A stretch of DNA of 64,000 bases. Origin: Burkholderiaceae bacterium (GTDB lineage: Bacteria; Pseudomonadota; Gammaproteobacteria; Burkholderiales; Burkholderiaceae_C). Shown in pieces: positions 17,186-28,892 of this stretch (positions are counted from its first letter, which is position 1; the number at the start of each line of letters is the position of its first letter). The notes under the pieces are model-generated. The model was not told the DNA's origin. It was given only the letters and a program-made list of their open reading frames with translations, and did not search any database. A program made the position numbers and the translations under genes. The stretch lies in the NCBI GenBank assembly GCA_019234815.1, contig JAFALA010000110.1, positions 25,412 to 89,411 of the forward strand, given 5' to 3'.

Positions 17186-18466
17186 TCAACGCTTCACCGC
17201 CCGGTGACCGATGTCCTGGCGGAACTGCTTGCCCTCGAACTGGATGGGCGTCAGCGTTTCATAGGCCAGTTGCTGGGCCTGGCGCACTGACTCGCCCAAG
17301 GCCGTCACGCACAGCACGCGTCCGCCGTTGGTCAGCAGGTCCCCGTCCTTCAGCACCGTGCCGGCGTGGAAGACCATGGCGTCCTCTTTGTCGGCGGGCA
17401 GGCCGCTGACGAGGTCGCCCTTGCGGGGCGAGAGCGGGTAGCCGCTGGCGGCCAGCACCACGCCCAGGGCGACGCGCCGGTCCCATTGCAGCTCGACCTG
17501 GTCGAGCGTGCCATCGGTCGCATGCATCAGCACTTCGAAGAGATCGCTCTTCAGGCGCATCATGATGGGCTGGGTCTCGGGATCGCCCAGGCGGGTGTTG
17601 AACTCGACGGTGCGGGGGTTGCCCTGCTCATCGATCATCAGGCCGGCATACAGGAAGCCGGTGAACGGATGCCCGTCGCGCGCCATGCCCTGGATCGTCG
17701 GCATGATGATCTCATGCATCACCTTGGCATGCACATTGGGCGTGACCACCGGCGCCGGCGAATAGGCGCCCATGCCGCCGGTATTGGGCCCTTCGTCCTT
17801 GTCGAGCAGGCGCTTGTGGTCCTGGCTGGTGGCCAGCGAGACCACGTTCTTGCCGTCGCAGAGCACGATGAAGCTGGCCTCTTCGCCCTGCATGAAGGCC
17901 TCGATCACCACGCGGGCGCCGCCCTCGTTGTGGGCCACGCCCAGCTTGTTGTCCTGCAGGATCCAGTCGATCGCCTCATGCGCCTCGGCCAGGCTCATGG
18001 CCACGACCACGCCCTTGCCGGCGGCCAGGCCGTCGGCCTTGATCACGATGGGAGCGCCCTGCTGGTCCACATAGGCATGGGCCAAGGCCGCGTCGCCAAA
18101 GGTCTCGTAAGCCGCCGTCGGAATGCCGTGGCGCTTCATGAAGTCCTTGGCAAAGGCCTTGGACGACTCCAGCTGCGCCGCCGCCTTGGTCGGCCCGAAA
18201 ATGCGCAGGCCGCGGGCTCGGAATTCGTCCACCACGCCGGCGGCTAGAAAGGCCTCGGGGCCGACGACGGTCAGGCTGATTTTTTCCGCCAACGCAAAAT
18301 CGGCCAGCGCCTGGACGTCGGTGATCGCGACGTTCTTCAGGCACGGGTCGCGGGCCGTCCCGCCGTTGCCCGGTGCCACGAACACCTCGCTGACGCGCTG
18401 GCTTTGCGCCAGTTTCCATGCCAACGCGTGCTCGCGCCCGCCATTTCCCAGCACCAGTACTTTCAT
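17186..18466 (-). CDS. purD: Phosphoribosylamine-glycine ligase
   Basis: PurD (GARS) joins glycine to phosphoribosylamine in step 2 of purine synthesis. The 426-residue ATP-grasp protein starts [15 protein letters not shown], has [18 protein letters not shown] in the ATP-binding core, and [11 protein letters not shown] and [10 protein letters not shown] motifs in the active site. Length is normal. The start overlaps the yebC stop by one base (TGATG). Confidence 0.97.
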   Translation of the reverse strand: MKVLVLGNGGREHALAWKLAQSQRVSEVFVAPGNGGTARDPCLKNVAITDVQALADFALAEKISLTVVGPEAFLAAGVVDEFRARGLRIFGPTKAAAQLESSKAFAKDFMKRHGIPTAAYETFGDAALAHAYVDQQGAPIVIKADGLAAGKGVVVAMSLAEAHEAIDWILQDNKLGVAHNEGGARVVIEAFMQGEEASFIVLCDGKNVVSLATSQDHKRLLDKDEGPNTGGMGAYSPAPVVTPNVHAKVMHEIIMPTIQGMARDGHPFTGFLYAGLMIDEQGNPRTVEFNTRLGDPETQPIMMRLKSDLFEVLMHATDGTLDQVELQWDRRVALGVVLAASGYPLSPRKGDLVSGLPADKEDAMVFHAGTVLKDGDLLTNGGRVLCVTALGESVRQAQQLAYETLTPIQFEGKQFRQDIGHRAVKR

Positions 18467-19188
18467 CAGGACATGCTCGCGTTGTGATAGACCTCTTGCG
18501 TGTCGTCCAGGTCTTCCAGGACGTCCAGCAGCTTCTGCATGCGCTCGGCGTCTTCGCCGCTCAGCTCGATCGTGTTTTCGGCACGCATGGTGACTTCGGC
18601 CAGCTCGGGCACCAGGCCGGCGGCTTCCAGCGCGGCCTTGACGGCTTCGTAGTCGGCAGGCGCGGTCAACACTTCGATCGAACCGTCCTCGCCGGCGATC
18701 ACGTCTTCGGCGCCGGCGTCCAGCGCCACTTCCATCAGCTTGTCTTCGGGGGTGCCGGGGCCAAACAGCATCAGGCCGCAGTGCTTGAACTGGAAGGACA
18801 CCGAGCCGTCGGTGCCCATGTTGCCGCCGTACTTGCTGAAGGCGTGGCGGATCTCGGCCACGGTGCGGACCTTGTTGTCGGTCATGGTGTCGACCATGAT
18901 GGCCGCGCCGCCGATGCCGTAGCCCTCGTAGCGGATTTCCTCGTAGCTGACGCCGTCAAGATTGCCGGTGGCTTTGTCGATGTTGCGCTTGATGGTGTCG
19001 GCCGGCATGTTGGCGGCCTTGGCCTTGTCAACCGCCAGGCGCAGGCGCGGGTTGTCCTTGATGTCGCCGCCGCCCTGGCGCGCAGCGACCATGATTTCAC
19101 GGATGACCCGTGTCCAGATCTTGCCCCGCTTTTCGTCCTGACGACCCTTGCGGTGTTGAATATTGGCCCATTTGGAATGACCCGCCAT
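18466..19188 (-). CDS. yebC: YebC/PmpR family protein
   Basis: The 240-residue protein begins [18 protein letters not shown] and has the conserved [12 protein letters not shown] and [12 protein letters not shown] motifs of the YebC/TACO1 family. Members were annotated as transcription regulators; more recent work on relatives indicates a role in relieving ribosome stalling. It is the first gene of the leftward yebC-to-rng run and diverges from glnS across a 179-bp gap that must hold both promoters. Confidence 0.95.
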   Translation of the reverse strand: MAGHSKWANIQHRKGRQDEKRGKIWTRVIREIMVAARQGGGDIKDNPRLRLAVDKAKAANMPADTIKRNIDKATGNLDGVSYEEIRYEGYGIGGAAIMVDTMTDNKVRTVAEIRHAFSKYGGNMGTDGSVSFQFKHCGLMLFGPGTPEDKLMEVALDAGAEDVIAGEDGSIEVLTAPADYEAVKAALEAAGLVPELAEVTMRAENTIELSGEDAERMQKLLDVLEDLDDTQEVYHNASMS

Positions 19189-19367
19189 GTATTGCTGCTC
19201 CTGCCAGGCTCGCCCGGCCAGGGTGGCGGGCGGCTTTCTGTCTTTGTTGGGATAGAGGGATATGCGTTGATTTTAGCTGCGCCTCACCTTGGGCCCTGAC
19301 GCTGCACCTTAAAATCCGTCAACGAAACGATCAACCTGTGTCTTGCCAAGGGCAAGGCCCATCCTCG

Positions 19368-21200
<1,833 letters not shown>

Positions 21201-21216
21201 ACGCAGGCTTCGTCCA

Positions 21217-21468
21217 TTACGCCGCGCAGGTCGACGGCACCCAGGCCTGGAAACTGGGTTGCACCACCGGCGTGGCGTACTCATGGCCGACCACGGCGCG
21301 CGCAAACAGGTAGTTCTCAAGCGCCCTGTCGCTCAAGGCATCGAGCTGCACATGGCCGCCGGCGTCGCAGGGGAACGACAAGGACTTGCCCTCATGAAAC
21401 AAAGATTGGAACCGCAACTCGAACTGGCGGCTCTGCTCGGATTCCGTGGGAACGATGATCTTGTCCAT
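21217..21468 (-). CDS. Conserved hypothetical protein, 83 residues
   Basis: A small protein starting MDKIIVPTESEQSRQF with a GGAG ribosome site 7 bp upstream of the ATG at 21468. It contains a central region (LFHEGKSLSFPCDAGGHV) and ends with a helical ENYLFARAVVGHEYATP stretch. I recall similar short uncharacterised proteins in beta-proteobacteria, but I know no function. No signal peptide or membrane segment is present. It lies downstream of the peptidase gene and convergent to glnS. Confidence 0.7.
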   Translation of the reverse strand: MDKIIVPTESEQSRQFELRFQSLFHEGKSLSFPCDAGGHVQLDALSDRALENYLFARAVVGHEYATPVVQPSFQAWVPSTCAA

Positions 21469-21646
21469 GCCTGACTCCAACGACTGCTGCTTTGATCCGG
21501 GTCTCATGCGCCCATGCAGCAAGACTAGATGGAGTCGGGCCGAATTCCGCGTAAAAACGTCTCGTTTTAACGTCGGTCTTCGGCTGCAATTCAATTAGGA
21601 ATTTGCCTGACACAAATAAGTCACGCTTTTTACATCCCCTGAAACA

Positions 21647-23944
21647 CTAGGGCTTGAGCTGGCGCACAAAGAAATCCATTTCGGTCAATCTCAGATGCAG
21701 GCGGGCCTGCCGGCCCGAGATGCCATGCGCCTTGCCCGGGTAGATGGCCAACTCGAAGCGCTTGCCGGCGCTTTCCAGCGCCTCGATCATGCGCAGCGAG
21801 TTTTCGAACAGCACGTTGTCGTCGGCCGTGCCGTGCACCAGCAGCAAGGGCTTTTGCAGCAGCGGCGCGCGGGTCAGCAGATTGGCCTCGGCGTAGGCAG
21901 GCGCGTGGCCATGGTCTGGCAGCCCCAGATAACGTTCGGTGTAGGCCGTGTCGTACAGCGTCCAGTCGGCGGGCGGCGCAATGGCCACGGCGGCGGCAAA
22001 CGGCGTTTGCGGGTCCAGCAAGGCCCGCAAGGCCAGATAGCCGCCATACGACCAGCCCGTGAAGCCGACGCGCGATGCGTCCACATCGGGCAGCTGCTCG
22101 CACATCTGCCGGACGGCGGCAAACAGATCCTGCACCTCGACGCGGCCGAAAGCGTGGTCATGGGCCCGGGTGAAGTCACGGTCCCTGAAGGCCATGCCGC
22201 GGGTGTCGACCATCATGACGCCAAAACCCTGGCGCTGCCAGTAGGCCATCAACGGAACATCGCGCTCCCAGCGCCAGGCCACGGTTGACGCACCTGGCCC
22301 GCCATAGGCGGTCACGATCACGGGATAGCGCTGGCCAGCACCCGAAGCGGCGCTCAAAGGCCGGCCTTGCGCCGTCAGGGGCGGCAGGAAGAACGCGTTC
22401 AGCGGCGTCTGTCCGTCGGCCGCCTTCAGGTCCAAAGGCCGCATGCCCAGGGTCGACACAAGCTCGGCCAGCAGCGGATCCGCAGGCGACCCATTGACCG
22501 GCACGGCAGCGGCCTGCCCATCCAGGGTCTCGACCTGGTTGCGCGGCGGCTGTCCCCAGCTCGATTCCGTCACCAGCAGACGCGAGCATCGCGCATCGCC
22601 TTGCGCCTCGCGCCAGACCCGCTGCTCTCCGGCATCGAGCATGCGAGTCGAGCCGTCGGCATGGGCTTCAAACAACCATTGTGCGCGGCCACGGTCAGCG
22701 GCACCGCTGAACACAATGCGATTCGGACCCGCGCAGATCAGCCGATCGACTGGCTCGGCCTGCTGGGTAAAGGCCTGCAGCGCCCCGGTGACACGGTCCA
22801 GCAGATAGAGCTGGCGGCGTCCGCTGCGCTCGCTGGACCACAGCAGCGCCGGCTTGCCGCTGAGCATCACCGCCGGCCATTCCTGCACCTCGTCATGCAT
22901 CTCGACCCAGGCCGGATCCTGCTCACGCAACACCTCGCGCGCCTGCAGATGGGCCGGATCGAACACCAGCAGCGAAGTCGACTTCTGTTCGCGGCTCAAG
23001 ACCTGCACCCAAGGGCTGCCATCCGCCAGCCAGCCGGCCCGGCCTATGTATTCGGCCTGCGCCGGCAACGCCAAGGCGTGGCTTGCGCCCGTGCCCGCAT
23101 CGATCACCAGCACGCGCAGGCGCGCATTGGCCTCGCCAGCAGCCGGATAGCGCTGCTGCGTCATCTCGGTGTGGTCGGCAAAGATCTGTGCCCGCGTCTT
23201 TACCGGCACGCCCTGCTCGTCCACCTCGATCGCCAGCAGCCGGCGGCCGTTCGGGGACCACCAGTAGCCACGGTGCCGATCGAACTCCTCTTCGGCGATG
23301 AACTCGGCCAGGCCGGTGCTGTGCGTCTCGCTGCCGGTGTGCGTGAGCCTGCGCGGCGCGCCGCCCGCCAAGGCCTGCACATACAGGTCGCCGTCCTTCA
23401 CGTATGCCAAATGCTGCCCCGACCGGTCGCAGCGCGGCTCCAGCTTGGGGTGCGACTCGTCAAAACTCAGGCGCTTTGGACGCACGTCCTGCGCGCTCAA
23501 GTCGACCGCGTACAAGTCGCCGGACAGCGGCACGATCAGGCGCTGATCCTGTTCGCCGCACCAGCTGTAACTGGTGATGCCCCGACCCTGGAAACGGCGC
23601 CGCTCCAACGCCATCTTCTCCGCCTCGCTCAGGTTCGCCTGACGCGAGCCGATCATGTCCTGTACAGCCACCAGGCGCTGCGGGGAGCCTTGGGGCAGCG
23701 CCTGGCCCCACAGCTCCATCATTTCGCTGTCGGCATCAGACGGCCGCAGGTAGCTCACCCAGTGAGCGCCCAGGGACAGCTCCGCGGCGGTGGGCAGGCG
23801 TCCTGGCAAGGGCGGATCGGCATGGATGCGCTCCAGGGTCAGGGGCGGCGTCTGCACATCGGGGATTGCGACCTGTGCCCGGCAAAGGCCGGCAGCCAGC
23901 AACAGGGCGGCCGCAGGCCACAGGGACAAGGTTTTGGACTTCAT
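21647..23944 (-). CDS. S9 family peptidase, dipeptidyl peptidase IV type
   Basis: A 765-residue exported serine peptidase. The signal peptide ends near AAGLCRAQ. An eight-bladed propeller region (about 60-480) contains FIAEEEFDRHRGYWWSP with the paired Glu residues that bind the substrate N terminus in DPP-IV. The C-terminal alpha/beta hydrolase has the nucleophile in GWSYGGYLA, Asp in HGTADDNVLF and His in YPGKAHGISG, so the triad is complete. It probably removes X-Pro dipeptides in the periplasm. It follows dusC on the same strand after about 90 bp. Confidence 0.92.
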   Translation of the reverse strand: MKSKTLSLWPAAALLLAAGLCRAQVAIPDVQTPPLTLERIHADPPLPGRLPTAAELSLGAHWVSYLRPSDADSEMMELWGQALPQGSPQRLVAVQDMIGSRQANLSEAEKMALERRRFQGRGITSYSWCGEQDQRLIVPLSGDLYAVDLSAQDVRPKRLSFDESHPKLEPRCDRSGQHLAYVKDGDLYVQALAGGAPRRLTHTGSETHSTGLAEFIAEEEFDRHRGYWWSPNGRRLLAIEVDEQGVPVKTRAQIFADHTEMTQQRYPAAGEANARLRVLVIDAGTGASHALALPAQAEYIGRAGWLADGSPWVQVLSREQKSTSLLVFDPAHLQAREVLREQDPAWVEMHDEVQEWPAVMLSGKPALLWSSERSGRRQLYLLDRVTGALQAFTQQAEPVDRLICAGPNRIVFSGAADRGRAQWLFEAHADGSTRMLDAGEQRVWREAQGDARCSRLLVTESSWGQPPRNQVETLDGQAAAVPVNGSPADPLLAELVSTLGMRPLDLKAADGQTPLNAFFLPPLTAQGRPLSAASGAGQRYPVIVTAYGGPGASTVAWRWERDVPLMAYWQRQGFGVMMVDTRGMAFRDRDFTRAHDHAFGRVEVQDLFAAVRQMCEQLPDVDASRVGFTGWSYGGYLALRALLDPQTPFAAAVAIAPPADWTLYDTAYTERYLGLPDHGHAPAYAEANLLTRAPLLQKPLLLVHGTADDNVLFENSLRMIEALESAGKRFELAIYPGKAHGISGRQARLHLRLTEMDFFVRQLKP

Positions 23945-24034
23945 GCGTCATCCTAATATCATCGCTTGCGGGGCGCATGCAGACTTGCCCGCCCTGCCGT
24001 TGGTCATGGCGTTGATCATGGGCGCGGCCCTGCG

Positions 24035-24961
24035 TCAGGCAAACAGGGCCTGTGCGAGCGCTTCCGGCTGGTTCAGCGTGCGTACGCGGCCATAGGCCTC
24101 TTCGGCCTCGGGATAGCGTTTGCGCAGATAGTGCAGCCACTGCTTCATGCGCCCCGCCTGATGCCGCGTGGCGACATGAGCGGTGACTTGCGACCAGAAG
24201 ACGCGCAGCAGCGGCTGCAGATCCGCCCACTGCAAGGTCATGGCATCGACATCAACGATCGCCAAGGCCAGGCCCGGATGGGCCACCATGCCGCGACCCA
24301 GCATCAGGTCCTTGCAACCCGACTCCTGCGTGCAGCGGGCGGCATCGGCCACGGTCCAGACTTCGCCATTGGCCACCACGGGCACCGCCACCGCCTCCCG
24401 AACACGGGCAATGCGGTCCCAATAGGCCGGCGGCTTGTAGCCGTCGGCCTTGGTGCGGCCGTGCACCACCAGTTCTGCGGCACCGGCGTCGACCATGGCC
24501 TGCGCGCACTCCAGCGTGCGCGACTGGTCCATGTAGCCCAGGCGCATCTTGGCCGACACGGCAATGTGCGCGGGAACGGCTCGGCGCACTGCCGAGACGA
24601 TCTCGGCAATCAGCTCGGGCTCGTCGAGCAGCACGGCGCCGCCGCGGTGACGGTTCACGCATTTGGCCGGGCAGCCAAAGTTCAGGTCGATGCCCTGCGG
24701 CGCCAATTCGGCCAGGCGCGCGGCGTTGTCCGCCATGCAGGCCGGGTCGGACCCGAGCAATTGCGGCCACACCGGCACGCCGGCCTGCGTGCGTCCACCT
24801 TGCAACAGTTCGGGCACGATGCGCGTGAACACCCGGCGCGGCAGCAGCATGTCGGTGACGCGGATGAACTCCGACACGCAGCGGTCTATGCCGCCCACGC
24901 GCGTCAGCACGTCGCGCAGCATGTGGTCGAGCAAGCCTTCCATGGGAGCCAGCAGCAGCAT
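24035..24961 (-). CDS. dusC: tRNA-dihydrouridine synthase, DusC type
   Basis: An FMN enzyme reducing uridine to dihydrouridine in tRNA D-loops. The 308-residue TIM-barrel protein begins APMEGLLDHMLRD, and has NFGCPAKCVNRHRGGAVLL with the catalytic Cys, VSAKMRLGY and VVHGRTKADGY motifs. The APMEGLLD start and overall length fit the DusC (U16) subfamily; DusA and DusB are less likely. Its ATG directly follows the stop of the upstream metalloprotease gene (TGAATG). Confidence 0.9.
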   Translation of the reverse strand: MLLLAPMEGLLDHMLRDVLTRVGGIDRCVSEFIRVTDMLLPRRVFTRIVPELLQGGRTQAGVPVWPQLLGSDPACMADNAARLAELAPQGIDLNFGCPAKCVNRHRGGAVLLDEPELIAEIVSAVRRAVPAHIAVSAKMRLGYMDQSRTLECAQAMVDAGAAELVVHGRTKADGYKPPAYWDRIARVREAVAVPVVANGEVWTVADAARCTQESGCKDLMLGRGMVAHPGLALAIVDVDAMTLQWADLQPLLRVFWSQVTAHVATRHQAGRMKQWLHYLRKRYPEAEEAYGRVRTLNQPEALAQALFA

Positions 24962-25468
24962 TCAGTGCTCCTTGCGGCGCGCCGCTTCCAGGTCTTTCTG
25001 CGTCAGGTAAAGACGCAGATCCAGCTCCAGCTGGCCATAACGCGGCTCCATGTGATGGCAGAGCTGATAGAAGGCCTTGTTGTGATCCAACTCCTTCAAA
25101 TGGGCCAGCTCATGCACCACGATCATCTTCAGGAACTCGGCCGGCGCCTCGCGAAACAGGCTGGCCACGCGGATCTCGCGTCGCGTCTTGAGCCGTGCGC
25201 CTTGCACCGTTGACGTGCGCGTGTGCGTGCCCAGGGCGTGCTGCACGATCTTGAGCTTGGCGTCGTAGCAGACCTTGTCGAGCGGCGCGGCGTTGCGCAG
25301 GAACTGCTGCTTGAGCGCTTGCGCGTAGTCGAACAGGGCGCGGTCGCTCTGCACGGCATGAGAGTCGGCATAGCGTTGGCGTAAATAACCTGCCAAGGTA
25401 TCAGCCTCGATCATGGCCGCCACCTGCGCATGCAGCGCAGCCGGATAGCCGCCAAGGTATTTCAACAT
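24962..25468 (-). CDS. YgjP-like (DUF45) metal-dependent hydrolase
   Basis: A 168-residue protein with a zinc-metallopeptidase motif HELAHLKELDHNKAFYQLC (HExxH plus downstream His), placing it in the YgjP/DUF45 family related to WLM and SprT-like proteases. The substrate is unknown. No signal peptide or membrane segment is present, so it is probably cytoplasmic. It starts at ATG 25468, diverges from the ferredoxin gene, and is coupled to dusC through TGAATG. Confidence 0.85.
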   Translation of the reverse strand: MLKYLGGYPAALHAQVAAMIEADTLAGYLRQRYADSHAVQSDRALFDYAQALKQQFLRNAAPLDKVCYDAKLKIVQHALGTHTRTSTVQGARLKTRREIRVASLFREAPAEFLKMIVVHELAHLKELDHNKAFYQLCHHMEPRYGQLELDLRLYLTQKDLEAARRKEH

Positions 25469-25496
25469 TCCAAGCTCACCACAGATTCAAGCAGGC

Positions 25497-25805
25497 ATGA
25501 TGCCGGCCATGAGCACGACGCATCCATCTTTCCAAGTCGAGGTCCTGGGCGCTTCAGGCACGCCGCAGCATTTCACGGCCGATGCAGGCCAAACCGTGCT
25601 GCAGGCCGCCAGGCAAGCCGGGGTACGCCTGCCTCGCTCCTGCCAGAACGGCACCTGCCGCAGCTGCATCTGCCTGCTGGTGCGGGGCGAGATCCAGTAC
25701 CGGATCGAATGGCCCGGGCTGAGCCGCGAAGAACAGCAGGAGGGCTGGATCCTGCCCTGCGTGGCCGAAGCCCATTCCGACCTGCTGATTCAGCTTCCCG
25801 TGTAG
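25497..25805 (+). CDS. Plant-type [2Fe-2S] ferredoxin
   Basis: A 102-residue protein with a [2Fe-2S] cluster motif CQNGTCRSC followed by a distal Cys in WILPCVA, the C-X4-C-X2-C-Xn-C pattern of plant-type ferredoxins. It would be a small soluble electron carrier; the partner is unknown. Two starts are possible: ATG 25497, used here, and ATG 25509 (MSTTHPSFQ). It stands alone on the plus strand, divergent from the DUF45 gene. Confidence 0.88.
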   Translation: MMPAMSTTHPSFQVEVLGASGTPQHFTADAGQTVLQAARQAGVRLPRSCQNGTCRSCICLLVRGEIQYRIEWPGLSREEQQEGWILPCVAEAHSDLLIQLPV

Positions 25806-25819
25806 GCCTCCGCCATCGC

Positions 25820-25836
25820 TCCACAGCTGCTGTGGA
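25820..25836. repeat. Short inverted repeat between ferredoxin and minE
   Basis: TCCACAG (25820-25826) and CTGTGGA (25830-25836) form a 7-bp stem with a 3-nt loop in the convergent gap after the ferredoxin gene. There is no T-run on either side, so it is not a clear terminator. The arms also resemble partial DnaA boxes. Confidence 0.35.
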
Positions 25837-25936
25837 CAAGTCCGTGCACAGCCCTTGCCCAAACACGCCAAACCCTTGATGTTTCAAGCAATTTCTTGCC
25901 CTGCTCAAGAATGATGCAGCGCCGCATGGACAGTGT

Positions 25937-26197
25937 TCAGCGGGCCGGCTCGGGCAATTCGATCTTGACTTCCAGCACCTCGAGATTGTCCTGCCGCTCC
26001 ATGTTGACCTTGATGTCATTCGGATTGATGGACACGTATTTCGAGATCACAGCCACCAACTCGCGCTGCAGCTGCGGCAGATAGTCAGGGCTGGCGTTGC
26101 GGCCGTTGCGCTCGTGCGCCAGGATCAGCTGCAGGCGCTCCTTGGCCACGCTGGCCGTGCTTTTCTTTTCGCCGACGAAAAACGAGAGGAATCCCAT
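25937..26197 (-). CDS. minE: Cell division topological specificity factor MinE
   Basis: MinE stimulates MinD ATPase and drives pole-to-pole Min oscillation, keeping the Z-ring at midcell. The 86-residue protein has the N-terminal membrane-targeting [12 protein letters not shown], the anti-MinCD helix region [10 protein letters not shown], and the C-terminal dimerisation domain. ATG 26197 has a GGGAGG ribosome site; the GTG at 26212 upstream is less likely. It slightly overlaps the space after the minD stop at 26209 and ends the minCDE operon. Confidence 0.96.
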   Translation of the reverse strand: MGFLSFFVGEKKSTASVAKERLQLILAHERNGRNASPDYLPQLQRELVAVISKYVSINPNDIKVNMERQDNLEVLEVKIELPEPAR

Positions 26198-26208
26198 GCC
26201 AACCTCCC

Positions 26209-27024
26209 TCACTTGCCGCCAAACAGGCGCTTGAAGAAGCCAGGCTTGACGGCTTCGACAAATCGCATGGGCTTGTCTTCGCCGAGAAAGCGGCTCACCA
26301 CGTCGGCATAAGCCTCGGCCACGTCGCTGCCCTTCATGTGGATCGCCGGCAGGCCCTGGTTGGACGCCTGCAGCACGATCTCGGACTCGGGAATCACACC
26401 GATCAGCTGCGTGCGCAGGATCTCATGAATGTCTTCCAGCGACAGCATCTGGCCGCCTTCGACGCGATTGGGGTTGTAGCGCGTGATCAGCAGATGCTCC
26501 TTGATGGGCTCCTTGCCGTCGATGGCGCGCTTGGTCTTGCTGTTCAGCATGCCCAGGATGCGGTCGGAATCGCGTACCGAGGACACCTCGGGGTTGGTCA
26601 CCACGAGCGCCTCGTCGGCATAGTGCATGGCCATCAGCGCGCCGGTCTCGATGCCGGCCGGCGAATCGCAGATGATGAAGTCGAACTCCATCGCCTTGAG
26701 TTCGTCCAGCACGCGCTCCACGCCTTCTTGCGTGAGCGCGTCCTTGTCGCGGGTCTGCGAGGCGGCGAGGATGTAGAGCTTGTCGAGCTGCTTGTCCTTG
26801 ATCAGTGCTTGGCTGAGCTTGATCTCGTCGTTGATGACGTTGATCAGGTCATACACCACGCGCCGCTCGCAACCCATGATGAGGTCCAGATTGCGAAGAC
26901 CGACGTCGAAGTCGATCACGGCGGTCTTGTAGCCACGCAGGGCCAGACCGGTTGCGAAACTGGCACTGGTGGTGGTCTTGCCCACGCCGCCCTTGCCCGA
27001 TGTCACCACGACAATTTTGGTCAT
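26209..27024 (-). CDS. minD: Septum site-determining ATPase MinD
   Basis: MinD is the membrane-cycling ATPase that recruits MinC. The 271-residue protein has the deviant Walker [12 protein letters not shown] with signature Lys11 and Lys16, the switch region [10 protein letters not shown], and a C-terminal amphipathic membrane helix FFKRLFGG. The ATG at 27024 is preferred: AAGGA sits 9 bp upstream, and it gives the standard [10 protein letters not shown] start and length. The ATG at 27033 is too close to that ribosome site. Confidence 0.97.
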   Translation of the reverse strand: MTKIVVVTSGKGGVGKTTTSASFATGLALRGYKTAVIDFDVGLRNLDLIMGCERRVVYDLINVINDEIKLSQALIKDKQLDKLYILAASQTRDKDALTQEGVERVLDELKAMEFDFIICDSPAGIETGALMAMHYADEALVVTNPEVSSVRDSDRILGMLNSKTKRAIDGKEPIKEHLLITRYNPNRVEGGQMLSLEDIHEILRTQLIGVIPESEIVLQASNQGLPAIHMKGSDVAEAYADVVSRFLGEDKPMRFVEAVKPGFFKRLFGGK

Positions 27025-27075
27025 CGAATGCATTCCTTTTCAAATGTGTTGGTCAAAGCGCTGATCAATCCGTGA

Positions 27076-27981
27076 TCAGCGCTCAAGTGCTTCCATCACC
27101 AGCTTCTCGCCTTCGAGGCGGACCTGTGCCGGTTTACCGGCAACGTGCTCAGGCAGCGGGTTCTCGGTGGTGCGGTAAATCCCGGCGATGGCAATCAGCT
27201 CAGCCTCCAGGCTGGCCGCAAAGATGCGGGCATCCGCGTTGCCGCGCGCGCCTGCGATGGCCTTGCCGCGCAAGGGTGCGTAGACATGGATGCTGCCGTC
27301 GGCAATCACTTCGGCACCATGGTTGACCAGGGCCAGCACGACCAGATCGGCGCCCTTGGCATAGACCTGCTGGCCCGAGCGCAAGGGCTTGTCGACGAAC
27401 ACGGTGCGTGCGGGCTCGGCAGCCACCTGCACCTCGCGAATGCGCTCCACCACCACCTCCCGGACCACTTCCTTGGGTACGGGCTCGGCCCTTGATGCAG
27501 CGCGCTGCCCCTGACCCGTGCCGGCCAGGCTCAGATCGGCCTCGCACAGCCCGGCCTGCTGTGCCATTTCAAGTTGCGACGGCGTCGCGCCGCTGACGCC
27601 CACCGCCTGCAGGCGGTAGCGCCGCAGCAGCGCCGCCAAGGCCGGGAAATCAAGGGCGGCAGGCTGATCCGGTGCGTGATCGCCAGGCGCCGATTGCGCC
27701 AATTGCGACAGCTCGATCACCACCAGGTCGTGATTGAACACATCGGGCGTGTCGCCCAGACGCGCTTGAAGCGCTTGCGCGAACTCGGCCAGGTCCGCGG
27801 TGCGCAGGACCAGGCTCAAGGCCCCCAGCGTTGCACCTTTGAGATCGAAGACCTCGAGGCGGGACGCCGGCACAGGGGCCCGGTCCAAGGCCTGCCCGGA
27901 AGGACCGGCCGACAAAGGCTCGAGAGCCAACTGAGCTTGATCGGAATGGACATCGCTGCGACCTTCGCGAGCCTGAGTCAT
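27076..27981 (-). CDS. minC: Septum formation inhibitor MinC
   Basis: MinC blocks FtsZ polymerisation away from midcell. The 301-residue protein has an N-terminal FtsZ-interacting domain (about 40-150), a charged linker, and a C-terminal beta-helix domain (about 195-300) with the conserved GSIHVYAPLRGKAIAGARGN motif that binds MinD. It is longer than E. coli MinC (231) because of an N-terminal extension of about 35 residues and a longer linker. First gene of the operon, adjoining the DnaA-box region. Confidence 0.94.
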   Translation of the reverse strand: MTQAREGRSDVHSDQAQLALEPLSAGPSGQALDRAPVPASRLEVFDLKGATLGALSLVLRTADLAEFAQALQARLGDTPDVFNHDLVVIELSQLAQSAPGDHAPDQPAALDFPALAALLRRYRLQAVGVSGATPSQLEMAQQAGLCEADLSLAGTGQGQRAASRAEPVPKEVVREVVVERIREVQVAAEPARTVFVDKPLRSGQQVYAKGADLVVLALVNHGAEVIADGSIHVYAPLRGKAIAGARGNADARIFAASLEAELIAIAGIYRTTENPLPEHVAGKPAQVRLEGEKLVMEALER

Positions 27982-28473
27982 GGCGCCCTTTGGATGATGA
28001 ATACCGTAAAGCGGCGGATTTTAGCGGGCGCTTGCACCACAACCGCTCAGCATTGCCCCCAGGGCCGGACCCGCTGCGTGGCGACAGGCCCTGGCCTATG
28101 CTGCCTCATTGGCAGGCACTCGAAGAAAACACATTACCGATCAATCACTTACAGACGTTCCAAAACCGCAACGCACAGATTTACCCACAAATCCGGTGGA
28201 GAGTTCGTGATGGAACGTCCAAGCGCGGGCGGAGGCGGAACCGCAGGCCGAACCAAGACCGATGGCATCAAAATGCATGAACAAAATTCAAAAATATCGC
28301 ATATCTCCTCTTGACTTATCCCCAACATATGAGCAGCACTCAATCCCCGGTCATTTCCGCTACGGCTTGGCCTCGGATCCTCTAGGCAGACGGCCAAACA
28401 CTTCTAAGTTATTGATTTATATAGAACATGCTGGAGTGCCAAAAAATGTGGCAACGCAAGCGCGAGGGCCATG

Positions 28474-28525
28474 AATCAAGGGTTTAAGCCTGGGGAAGTT
28501 GATTTCTCCACAAAGTTATCCACAG
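28474..28525 (+). repeat. DnaA-box module, copy A
   Basis: AATCAAGG starts at 28474; a TTCTCCACA box lies at 28504 and a perfect TTATCCACA at 28516. The same layout, with the TTATCCACA exactly 42 bp after the AATCAAGG start and the weaker box 12 bp before it, recurs at 28841-28892. A further AATCAAGGACTT without boxes lies at 28556-28567. Confidence 0.65.
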
Positions 28526-28840
28526 AACAAGTGGATAGTTTTGTGGATCTATGCAAATCAAGGACTTGCAACTGTTCGCTCACGGAAATTTGAACTCCTG
28601 CGCCTAACTTCCAACAACAGGCTCCTGCCAGGCTCGCTGATGTAGGTCTGCAAGCGGCGGGGCCAGAACCGTCCTCCAGCCTCCCACGTCATCACTTATC
28701 CCCAATTGTGATTGTTTGGTGACGTGGCAAGCGGCATGTGTTCAAAATTCACCAGATTGATCATTCGACGCGTAAGTACCTGATTCCATTTGATTTAATT
28801 TGCATCAAAGGTCTCAGCATCCGCAGATCAAAATACGAAG

Positions 28841-28892
28841 AATCAAGGACTTAGCTGCGACGGCATCGGATTGCCCACAAAATTATCCACAG
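28841..28892 (+). repeat. DnaA-box module, copy B
   Basis: AATCAAGG starts at 28841, a TTGCCCACA box is at 28871 and a perfect TTATCCACA at 28883, matching copy A in order, orientation and spacing. The shared core CCACAAA-TTATCCACAG is strongest, while the middle is diverged, which suggests selection on the binding sites. Confidence 0.65.

Noticed and set aside
21554..21568. AAAACG-TCT-CGTTTT as a terminator for the peptidase gene
   Set aside because: Only two GC pairs in the stem and the distance to the gene end is about 80 bp; too weak to call.
27574..28314. Open frame running from inside minC into the DnaA-box region
   Set aside because: Half is antisense to minC and the rest has no resemblance to known proteins; no ribosome site. 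The region is better described as non-coding.
28262..28474. 70-residue frame in the minC-metG gap
   Set aside because: Atypical codon use, no ribosome site, and overlaps DnaA-box sequence.
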